NCBI GenBank assembly: GCA_000711775.1
Contig: ARYC01000057.1
Span: 62,001 to 126,000 of the forward strand
Source: Oxytricha trifallax
Lineage: Eukaryota; Ciliophora; Spirotrichea; Sporadotrichida; Oxytrichidae
Direction of reading: 5' to 3'
DNA length: 64,000 nucleotides
The notes beneath the pieces are model-generated. The model saw only the letters and a program-made list of their open reading frames with translations. It was not told where the DNA came from and searched no databases. The translations under genes and the position numbers were made by a program. Of this stretch, positions 55,060-64,000 are shown piece by piece. Position 1 is the stretch's first letter. The number at the start of each line of letters is the position of its first letter.

Positions 55060-57162
55060 ATGATCAAGAGAAACAAATCTAGAGATTCTCAATAAATGCT
55101 GATTGTTATCAAAAAGCTCAAAGATAAATTTAATGTAGAGGAGGAAGATGAAATCATGGAGGATGATGAAGAAGAAAAGCAAGTAATTAATAATGATCAT
55201 ATCGAGGTAGAATCTGATGTTAAAACTAAGAAAAATAAATCAAAGTCTAAAGTCTAAAGTAAAATATGATAGGTAAGATCGCACAGACCAGTAAAATAGT
55301 CATTAAAATGCTAATGTATGCAAGGCAGACTTAGATGTTATAATGACAAATGAGTCGCACTCTGAAATGTAAAAGCAAGAAGGGAAACTTGATTAAATGT
55401 TCAAAAATACGATATCATCGCCTAATCGAATATAACTCATTAATAAAATGAAAGATACAACTAAAATATCCAGTGCTGCCTCAAGTTCAAGGAAAAAGTT
55501 AGGAAACTAACATTAAGCAAAGCTGTTTTAAGCAAAAGTCAAGATTTGTGAAGTGTGCTTCTAAATATCAAATTGTGATTTCAAAGAAAGCGCCTTTGAT
55601 ATGATTGAGTGTAAAGGGTGTAAAATTTCTCCACATAAAAGATGCGTTGGAGAGAAATTCTTAATCAAATATGCTAATTGCTCATACAAATGCTGAAGAA
55701 GTTTTTGAGTGTTTGAAATGAGCAAATAATTAAGGAAACTAATAATGTCAAGTTTGCTTGAAATCTGCAGGACTTATGAGCTAGATCTATGAAGAATACT
55801 AGTATGTGCATGTTATTTGTGGACTAATATCTAATAAATAAGAAATTAATGATTTTGGTAAATTGAAATTTAAGAAGTCACCATGTTTTTATTAAATCCA
55901 AGAGTTTAACAAAAGCAAAGTAAGAAATGATTAATTTAAATTAATCACATATAGGCAATTATCTTTCACCTTGTAAATATTAAATTGGCTATATGCTATA
56001 ATGTTTGAAAAAGGGTTGCTCAAAAGTAGGTCATCCCTACAGCATTTCGATGAACAGGAAATAATATATTGAGAGAGATCTTAAATCACCAGAGAAAGAG
56101 TAGTTATAGTTAGGTTGGCAAATCGATTTCAAACTATAAGATTACTCTTAGCTGCAGAATTATTATATTGACCTCTACAATTAGCGTTCATTAAAAATTT
56201 AGAATACTTTGATGATGACCTAGCATTGAAAAAACCTGCTAAACTTAAGTCAGATCAATCAAATTCAATAGGTGATGTAAAATAAAGATACAATTTAAAA
56301 GTGGAACTAATCAATCTAAAATGACCCTTATGGAAGCTTGAAGTTAAATAAAATGCAGTCAAAACTTAATTTATCATAGGATAAAAATTGCAACAATTTC
56401 CAGAATTAAATAAATAATCTACAATTTATACACGCTATTTTATTGGTAATTTTATTTAAATATTTTAAAATAGCGCATATATCGAAAAAAAATCGATGAA
56501 ATTTTAAGTTACGTGCCAAATAAATCGAATTACTCAATCAAGTTCAAATTAAGTCTATAAAGATGAAATTATATTTTTAAATTATTAAAGTACTTATTAT
56601 TAACAACTAACTAATTTATTATATTGTTATTTAATTAATTATTTAAGCTAAAACATTTCAAAATTCTTAGAATAAAACATTATCTATTTTTTCTATTAGG
56701 CATAATAAAAAAATTAAATATGTACTTTAATAATTTAAAAAATAATATCACTTTTATAAACTTAATTTGAACTTGATTGAGTAATTCGATTTATTTGACA
56801 CATATCTCAAAATTTTTTATCGATTACGAGATACGTGCCATTTTAAACCACTTAAATAAAATTACCAATAAAATAGCGTGAATAAATTGTAGAATATTTA
56901 TTTAATTCTGGAGATTGTAGCAATTTTTATCAATTAAGAGGTGATAAAGTTAATGTAGTCTGTTATTCGCATAGAAGTAAACAGAAATCTTGTGTTTGTA
57001 ATTCTCTATAAAGTTATCCAATCACGCTAAAAAACAGCGATTGGATAATGTTCGATTACTGTGAAATGTGGGTTCATAATAAATGTATTAGCTTAGTACC
57101 CAAAAAATTGAAAGAGATCGATAAATATGTATGTTCAAAGTGCGAGTCTTGGAGCAATTAAT
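55060..57162 (+). CDS. PHD / extended-PHD finger protein, split by a foldback element
   Basis: Chromatin-reader type protein. From ATG 55060: acidic and basic N-terminus; PHD finger at about 55535-55695 (KICEVCF, IECKGC, SPHKRCVGE); an extended PHD with CQVCLKSAGLM, YVHVICG, QCLKKGCSKVGHPY at about 55740-56040; a second PHD (CVCNSL, WIMFDYCEMWVHNKC, YVCSKC) at about 56990-57150, ending at TGA 57160-57162. The PHD plus extended PHD order recalls the BRPF/JADE module. Frame changes near 55265, 55695 and 55930 imply introns or small IESs; a TGA at 56227 in the otherwise open frame is unexplained. A 560-bp inverted-repeat insert splits the gene. Confidence 0.65.
56380..56948. mobile_element. Foldback element serving as IES, pointer GATAAA
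   Basis: Arms of about 190 bp (about 56380-56570 and 56740-56927) are reverse complements, about 90% alike by eye, with a 165-bp AT-rich centre. Direct repeats GATAAA at 56380-56385 and 56943-56948 are in the same phase: excision joins LNLSQDK to VNVVCYSHRSKQ and leads into the last PHD finger. Non-coding. Confidence 0.7.
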
Positions 57163-57164
57163 GA

Positions 57165-59530
57165 ATGATGATCAAATTGCACCAGCTCTTGTGGGAAGTT
57201 AGTCAAATTTTAACTTTCTGTCCACAAAAGATAAAGGTTTCTTGAACACAAATACTGGGAGTGGAAAACATGGGATAATGAAATATTTCCAAAAGAAAGG
57301 TACAAACTAGAGCTAACTGTATGATCTTTAAATGCTAAAGTTGGTCGGAGCAAGCGAAGTAACATTATAAGTTATTCTGTCACTTCAGATTTATCAATGT
57401 AGCAACTATTGAGAGCTTAGTATATACCTCTAAAAACATATTCCTTACTATCGGCAATTATGATAAGATAGAGAAAGTAATCGAATATGAAAAGTAAAAT
57501 TCTGAAATATTTGAAGACTATACTTATCAAGACATAAAACCTGTATTATTAATAAAATATAAAGCAAATAGGTAAAATAAAGTAATTAAAATGTAAGGAT
57601 TAGTATATTAAATACTAACTGCCATGTATTTATTGCTTATTAAATTTTACTTGAAGCAAAATAATTTATTTTTATAAAATTTAGAAAATGCTTTTCTTTA
57701 AATTTAAATAGTATTTTCTTCAAGTATTGATATCGTAATCGTCTTTTGTAGAACCAATTTTTAATATTCTTTTCTTGTGTGTTCTTAACACTATGTTTTT
57801 AAATGAGTTTTAATAACAAGAAAGTCTTTAGCCAACACCCATTCTAATATTGAAGGAATTATTTGAACTTTACAGTGGCAATAATCTTCTTTATCATTTT
57901 ACAAGTAGTGTTTTCACATAAATGATTTGGTCTGGATCATTAAACGTTCTTTCAACATTAGATAGTCTTTCGTTTATTTCACTGAGTTCATTCTCGATTA
58001 CTCCAAAATTCTTACTAACAGTAGTTGTAGCTAAGGCATTTTGATCATTTAGGTTTTCAGCGAGCTCTGCCTTTTCCATTCATCTCTTGAAAGCTCTAAA
58101 AATTTGCCCTCTTTTTCCAATTCTCACATATGCCTTGAATCAGAAACTTTATCAAGCTTCGTTTTTACATCTGATATTGTTACTTGGCTGAGTTTGTGTA
58201 CTTCTTGGCTTGATCCAAATGACTTCTTCATTCCTTACTGTAGTTATGAGAATACTGGTTTGAAAATAGTAAGCCACTCTTTCCTCATCATTCCACTCCT
58301 AAAATTATCCAAACCATCTCCTTCATCAATAATTGTGAACCAACTTCCAGAATTGAACTTGAATAGCGAGATACCGCATTATTAAAACTACATAGACTCC
58401 ATCTCCATAACTAGTCTATAGTTTATAAGGAAAAAAAGTTCACCTCAATAGCCAATTTTTTCAATTCTAAAACTAAAAAAAGTAATTTATGTTAAAATAT
58501 TATTGGTAAAAAATATGAATGATAATAATGACATTTAAACTCTATAATTCCTCATATTTACTTAAATTTTATGGATCTGTAATTGAATCATCATATTTAT
58601 TCCAGTCTTTAACTTGATGACTATTGGGGGAGAGTAAATACGAAACCAATTACACATAATGCTTGAACTATTAACTGGGTTTGCTGCTAGTGATGCAAAG
58701 AAAGTCCTTGATAATGGCATTTAAGCCCCTAAATATTTCCATAAATTTCAATAAACATACAAATGCTAAATTTAAAACTACTTTTAAGCATAGAACTTGG
58801 TCTGTGATCTAAAATTTTTAGCATCACAAAGTAATCGTTATTCATGATGACTAGCTTTACTTAGTAGTATTCCTAAAAATACGCTTTACAAAATAAATTA
58901 TTTTACTCAAAGAGCTCTGCCTTTTCCATTCTTTGTTAATATTTTTAAATTATATATTTTTAATTAATTAAAACAATAACCATAATTAAATTTAAATTAC
59001 AATAACTTAAAATACATAGCAGTTAGTATTTAATATACTAATTCTTACATTTTGATTACTTTATTTTACCTATTTGTTTTTTATTTTATTAATAATAGAT
59101 GATATGAAATCAGAGCCAAATATTGAGAAAAACCAAAAATTAGCATAAAAATTTAGAGAAGTAATCGACTTGAATAACAGTAGTTTGGACTAAATAGTTA
59201 ACGATGAGAAGATCTTGAAGAGTTTTACGAATTAATAGAAACTAAAATCATACTCTCCAATATTTTATCAGATAAAACCAAGAAAATATCTCTTAAAGAA
59301 ATTGATAAATTCAAATAAGTCTACAATAGAGCCGATGGTTAAAAATACGAAATGAAAAGTCAATTAGGGAAAGTTAGTCAAGGAAGGAAAAGAGGCAAAG
59401 ATTATTTTTAAACCTCTGTTTAAGAAAACTGAGGTAGTTAAATTAAGCTTGATGTAAGTTATGTAAGAAATTCTCTCAGGCAAGAAATAATAAGGCTGGA
59501 TTTAATAAAATTATTTGATATATTCAAAGA
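57165..59530 (+). CDS. Hypothetical protein, multi-segment, split by a 1.5-kb element
   Basis: Segments: about 57210-57330 (RFLEHKYWEWKTWDNEIF), about 57330-57550 (LFCHFRFINVATIES, IFLTIGNYDKIEKVIEY, IKPVLLI), then after the element 59098 onward (DDMKSEPNIEKNQKLAQKF, EIDKFKQVYNRADGQKY, EGKEAKIIFKPLFKKTEV). The join across the element through TTATTAATAA is in frame. Frame changes elsewhere imply further small IESs. Start and stop are uncertain; not recognised. Confidence 0.45.
57547..59098. mobile_element. 1.55-kb element with long inverted repeats and palindromic pointer
   Basis: Inverted repeats of about 85 bp (57547-57632 and 59014-59098) are near-identical, e.g. AGTATATTAAATACTAAC. The outermost TTATTAATAA is itself a palindrome, so it works as both inverted and direct repeat. 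Removal with one copy joins IKPVLLI to IDDMKSEPN. The interior carries coding-like minus-strand sequence, so this may be a non-TBE transposon with its own genes. Confidence 0.7.
57894..58408 (-). CDS. Minus-strand reading frames inside the 1.55-kb element
   Basis: From ATG 58408 a frame reads MEMESMQFQQCGISLFKF, SWFTIIDEGDGLDNF and VHKLSQVTISDVKTKLDK to a TGA at about 58126; after that, in the same frame, ELEKEGKFLELSRDEW, and in another frame MEKAELAENLNDQNA with coiled-coil GVIENELSEINERLSNVE to TGA 57894. Looks like one gene broken by a frame change. Not recognised. Confidence 0.4.
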
Positions 59531-59806
59531 TTCATTAATTTTCGAAACTGTTGAAAATGGTTCTTATATATAATGGCATTTATATTATTATTTTAGATAA
59601 ATTTACTAATAATAAATTAGTGAAATTCATATAAATTAATATTACTGATGTTATATAAGCTAATAATCAAAACCCCAAAACCCCTTAGTGAGGTTTATAA
59701 GTACTTTGATTTGTAGGGTATAGTTGGGGTCTTATTTAGGTTAGTAGTGAAAACGCAAACTTTATGTGAATATAATGAATATTTAATGAGTATTAGTGTA
59801 CTTAAT

Positions 59807-60196
59807 TCAAACAAATTTTATCTGTTAATCTTTATTGTATCTTTTGAACTATGCTCTATTTAATGGATTAAGGCTATCATCTAATGTTTATCGAGGATAG
59901 TTTGGAGGTCTCACTATTATCATCTCTACTATGCTTTTAATTTCTTTGCAAAAATCTTCTTACTTTATGTGTTTCTAACCAAACTTAATGATTGCTTTTC
60001 ATGTTTAGTACCAAAGTAAGACATACTTTCCATATAACTTTCTAATATTATTGCAGCTACTGCCCAAACATCCCATTAGACAGAACCATTTGTCCACTTC
60101 TCTCTTATTGGTAAGTATCCGGGAGTCCCAAGTACCTATGCTAAAGTAACGATTTCTTATCTTAAAGCTCTACTGAAATCGATTACAACTATATCT
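59807..60196 (-). pseudogene. TBE copy 4 57-kDa gene, C-terminal remnant
   Basis: Only the end of the kinase-like domain remains (from the DF-S-R-A-L-R region to the TGA at 59807); the rest was removed by the internal deletion. Confidence 0.8.
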
Positions 60197-60243
60197 AAGA
60201 GAAGCCTAATCCTTTTAAGGGTTTATTTTATATGTGAACTATT

Positions 60244-61181
60244 TCATTCATTTAAGTCTAAAACTTATTAATAAACATTCATTCTCCCCTTCTTTGCATA
60301 TATCTTAGTCTTATCTTTATTCACTCTCTTGCAACTACTTTGTATTAAGTCTACTGTATCAATTGGTAAATCATGCATTATATGATACAGCCAGTAGCTT
60401 CTTGTAGTAAGTCTTGATTTAACTCCAGTAAAATTCAATTCCATTAAATTATTGGCTATAAGGAACGTTGTATGCAGGAGTTATGTTTAACTTCTCATAA
60501 GCTTTCTTAGACTCCTTAGTCTTATGAACTGATAAGTTATCAACAAATAAGATGATTTCTTAGTTGCTATAATTCTCTCTGAGCTTATGCAAAAATTCGA
60601 TATACTACTCTCGCTTAATAGAGCGAGGATAAATGACATAATTTTCAAGACCTTAATCCTCCCTAATACCAGCTAAAATTGCGTGAGTGGCAACCTATGC
60701 TTTGTAGTCATATACTTATTTATTATTATCTTTTATACCAGGACTTATTAATAAAAGTGTTAAATGTAAACACTGCTCAATCAGCGTGTATGAACTAGAT
60801 GTTATTATTAATAGCTCTACGCATTTAATCATATATATATATAGTTTAAATTATTACTATAAAATGGCACTGTAAAAACAATCAATCTCCTTCACTCTGT
60901 TGACAGTCTTGAAAGTAATGCCATTTCTTCTATAAAAATTAGCTATATTCTAAGGAGAGATACGCATGTCAGGAAACTTGCGATGAAACATCACAGCTCG
61001 TTAGTCAAGAGGAAAGTGAGCCCAGTACTTTAAAGACTTAGAGTCACAGAGGTAGTCAATATGAGTTTGAGCGAACTTTTATTTTCTTGCAAGATGTTTT
61101 CAAGTACCAGAATTAAAATGCTAAACAGCTAACATGCAGTGATATCTAACAGTTGAGACACTCTTGCGTAGGAGTAATGCA
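60244..61181 (-). pseudogene. TBE copy 4 42-kDa transposase, 5' end displaced
   Basis: TGA at 60244; conserved DDE core is readable with scattered changes and small indels, and the shared TGA is at 61100-61102. The first about 45 codons are cut off by copy 5. Confidence 0.8.
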
Positions 61182-61323
61182 AATCAAAACTCCATAACCC
61201 CTTAGTGAGGTTTATAAGTGCTTTGATTTGTAGGGTATAGTGGGGGTCTTATTAGGGTTAGTAGAGAAAACGCAAGTTTTATGTGAATTTTATTAATATT
61301 TAATGAGTATTAATGTGCTTAAT

Positions 61324-62761
61324 TCAAACAAATTTTATCTGCTTATCTTTGTGGTATCTCTTGAACTTAGCTCTCTTTAATGTTTCAAGTATATCTTCTA
61401 ATGATGATCTTGGATATGCTGGAGCTCTTACTATGATCATCTCAACCATTTTCTTAATCTAAGTGCATACATCTTCTTGTTTTATATGTTTAACAGCCAT
61501 GCTTATTGATTATTTCTCATGTTTTGTTCCAAAGTATGACATACTTTCCATATCGCACTCTAAGATAATTGCAGCTACCGCCCTAACATCCCATTATACA
61601 GAGCCATTTGTCTATTTCTCTCTTATAGGAATATCCTGGAGTGCCTAAAACCTTAGCTAAAGTCACTATCTCTTGTCTTATTGCTCTGTTGAAATCTATG
61701 ACTACTACTTCTAAAGGCAGAGATTTAGCAATACATTTTCTGGCTTCAAATCTCTATGAACACACCCTAGATCATGGAGCTCCTTCACACCCTTAGTCAT
61801 ATCTGTGAGTATCTCATTCAAATCATCAGGATATCTATTATGGTAGAGATACTCTCTTAAAGTCATTTCAAACTTCTTGAGTCTCAAAGCAATAAAACCA
61901 TGACCAAGTATAACTCCGTCGAGCCAAGCTAAGTTCTTGCATTATCATTTCTAAGCCTCTCTCAGTACTATGTATATTTGCAAACTCATTTTAATATTGC
62001 TCGTTCTTAATGAGATACTTGAATGGATATACCTTGTATGCGAATTCATCAACAACTATAAGTTTTACCTTGTCAGGTACGTCAATATTCAAATAGTTTT
62101 CAATACAGCTGCTTATGTCGACAGCATTTAATGCAGGTATATACATTGCTCTCTCTTATAAGCATGCAATATACATACCATTTGCTGGTTGGTTCATTGA
62201 CTCAAACCGCTTCTATCTCTTAAGTCTCTCCTACTACGCTATTTGTGAATCAAGAGAGTTATTTTTTCTTTTAGCAGGTACAAGCTTTTAAGTTTCCTCT
62301 TTTATCAGGAATTCGCTTAAATAATGCTTTTGCATATGTCTCTTTACTTTAGCTGAGTGAGTATAAGACTTCATGCAGGTAGTGCATTAATATCTACCAT
62401 CTACTTTATCAACCTTGAAGTAGATCTTAGCTCTACCAGAGTGTACCTCTTTGATGTGTCTCTTCAAGCTAGACTCAGTTGAGAAAAAATTTTAGCAGCC
62501 TTCACATTAAAATGTTTTAATTTTTTCTATTGGCGCTGTTCCTTATCTTCCTCAACCAATTCAACTTATGTTTAAACTCCCATCTCAGCACTCAACTTCT
62601 TGTTTTAAACTTAAATTTTAAAGACCTCAGCTTCAAACTCTAGAGCTCTTAGCTCTACCTCCTTTTCAATATAAATTACTTCTGGTCTTGGAGGAGCCAA
62701 AGTTGAGCAATGATTAACCTGTTCCAAGAGAAACTGCCTTACGATTTAAGTTAGCCGCCAT
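61324..62761 (-). pseudogene. TBE copy 5 57-kDa gene, multiple indels
   Basis: ATG 62761, TGA 61324; about 11 nt shorter than the intact gene, so several frameshifts. Fingers and the HRD loop region remain recognisable. Confidence 0.8.
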
Positions 62762-63149
62762 GATTAAATTCAAATTTAAATTTCTATTATTAATAAGTAA
62801 AAACCTCACTGGCTATACTAACTTTGTATAGGAGCTGGCACTGCAACAACAATGGTTGATTCTTAGGCGTTAGACATCATATTTATACTAAGTTTATAAC
62901 TATAAATTTTCTAATTCATGCTTAATATTTTTAATTTTGGTACCAACTGAGAAAAAATTCAGGTTGGTACTGGTACCAATTAGGTTTTAAACCATTTGGA
63001 ACTTTTCCATTAAAACCTCATTAGTAAAACTAGGTACTAATTAAGTTTTGGTACTATTAAATTAGTACCAATTAAAATTAAACGAATTAAGTACCAGTAC
63101 TAATCAAATTTAAACAGATTTAGTACTAATTTAATTGAACTAAATTGAT

Positions 63150-63285
63150 AAAAATGGAGCTCCATCTCTGAAGTTTGTTACAGCTTCTGCCAGCTTTCGC
63201 CACGTATCCTTACCAGGTTGACCTCCTATAAGATGCCCATATTTAATACTAAGATTTTTAACAGTAAGATCCAGAACTATATATA
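63150..63285 (-). CDS. Conserved coding-like block (copy 5)
   Basis: Reads IKYGHLIGGQPGKDTW and NFRDGAPFL with no indel, although the flanking genes of this copy are frameshifted. Confidence 0.4.
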
Positions 63286-63323
63286 TTTAAATTTGAAATT
63301 CAAGAACAAGAGAAGGAACAAGA

Positions 63324-64000
63324 ATGGAATCTATAAGTACTGCAATGAAGAGGGTTGAAGCTTAAGAAATGATCTCAAGATTTAGAAGCAAGGAAGATCT
63401 CTATCGATACCTCACTTAGCATGGTAAGCATGTGACATATACTTAATCATATATTATAGTGGATTTATTCCTTCCAACGATGGAATGTACCAAAATTTCA
63501 TTCTTAAAGCTATACTCTGCGATGAGAAGAAAGCCTTCAAAAACAGTGAAATAAAGTTGATAGATATACCAAACTACCCAGAGATTTCAGTTCACTAATC
63601 TCTACGAGGATGCGATGAAAGATGAAGAGTTGGTACTTTATCTTCCTACCAAGAAACAACTCTCTAACAAGCTTCCAGATAGGAGCTTTTTCTTTGGAGT
63701 TCTTGGCACTTTAAGAGAGAGTTATCTCAGAGAGATCATTGAAGAAGCTCACAAAAAACGCTACTCTATTTCTCCTGAAGATTAAAAGAAGCAAGGCACA
63801 CTAATAAGCGAGACCTGGCTCGCTGAGCTTAAGAAGCACCCATTCCTCTCTAGTAATCTTTGATTCATAACTTTGTAGGGAAACCTGGAACTGGTATATT
63901 CCTAATGAAAGAGCATGCGAAGGTTCACAGAGAGAGAAAGTCATAGACTATTTATGAAGTGAGCAAAAGACTTTATAAAGATGTCTAAAAGCTAGAAGAA
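63324..64000 (+). pseudogene. TBE copy 5 22-kDa gene, partial and frameshifted
   Basis: ATG 63324. The 36-nt GT..AG stretch is 63424-63459 and is open in frame; the second candidate intron is 63853-63878. Small indels near 63500 and 63590 break the frame. Continues past the window end. Confidence 0.75.

Larger units (their letters stand above)
59668..61181. mobile_element. TBE copy 4, internally deleted and interrupted
   Basis: Left inverted repeat intact (C4A4 tip, AAT before it at 59665-59667). The 57-kDa gene stops at about 60196 and the sequence jumps to the end of the 22-kDa gene, about 2.4 kb missing. The transposase then runs until copy 5 is inserted at an AAT (61182-61184). Its other end lies beyond the window. 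Confidence 0.9.
61185..64000. mobile_element. TBE copy 5, inserted in copy 4, runs off the window
   Basis: Left repeat with a worn tip (CAAAACTCCATAACCCC). Order 57-kDa (minus), GGTACC cluster, 22-kDa (plus), as in copy 1; the transposase lies beyond 64000. Genes are broken by several indels, so this is an older copy by sequence although it is the younger insertion relative to copy 4. Confidence 0.92.

Noticed and set aside
56225..56230. TGA within the PHD gene as a recoded tryptophan
   Set aside because: Several genes in the window clearly end at TGA, so recoding is unlikely; an unresolved IES or intron around it is the simpler reading.
1..64000. CRISPR arrays, bacterial operons or ribosome binding sites
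   Set aside because: None present; the code, introns and elements are those of a ciliate nucleus.

Overview
The window is germline (micronuclear) DNA of a spirotrich ciliate close to Oxytricha/Sterkiella/Stylonychia. Four observations support this. TAA and TAG are read as glutamine and only TGA ends genes. Introns are mostly 29-41 nt with GT..AG ends. Five transposons carry C4A4 telomere-like tips and match telomere-bearing elements (TBE). Most genes are cut by AT-rich inserts bounded by short direct repeats ('pointers'), and removing insert plus one pointer copy restores the frame. These inserts are internal eliminated sequences (IES); the kept pieces are macronuclear-destined segments (MDS). 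No clear scrambling was found: where I could rebuild a gene its segments lie in order on one strand.

Layout. 0.5-15.6 kb is mostly minus-strand: a Ser/Asn/Gln-rich gene, a Sec1/Munc18 gene with a long charged tail, an FHA-domain gene, small unknown genes and one very fragmented gene. 15.97 kb: tRNA-Pro(AGG), minus. 16.4-33.2 kb is mostly plus-strand: an STPGR (SHIPPO) repeat protein, TSR1 (ribosome assembly, six IESs), low-complexity and coiled-coil proteins, a DUSP-domain protein, a large foldback repeat, ARL2, and an ankyrin-DHHC palmitoyltransferase. 33.4-38.4 kb: a TBC1D20-like gene split by TBE copy 1. 39.8-47.1 kb: an EXD1-like 3'-5' exonuclease gene split by a 1.5-kb inverted-repeat element, by TBE copy 2 and by four small IESs. 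47.5-53.3 kb: an unknown gene, a CEP104-like 5' piece and TBE copy 3. 53.6-59.5 kb: unknown genes and a PHD-finger gene, two of them split by inverted-repeat elements. 59.7-64 kb: an internally deleted TBE (copy 4) invaded by another TBE (copy 5), which runs off the end.

How it fits together. Each complete TBE (about 4.1 kb, 85-bp inverted repeats, ANT target duplication) carries a DDE transposase (42 kDa), a small 22-kDa gene and a zinc-finger/kinase-like 57-kDa gene. Copies 1 and 2 sit inside codons of cellular genes, so those genes work only if the transposon is removed to the base in the developing macronucleus. In the EXD1-like gene, removing six inserts and two introns from 7339 nt leaves exactly 418 codons; in TSR1, removing six IESs and one intron plus the shortened second intron leaves exactly 883 codons. 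These sums were done by hand from the printed sequence.
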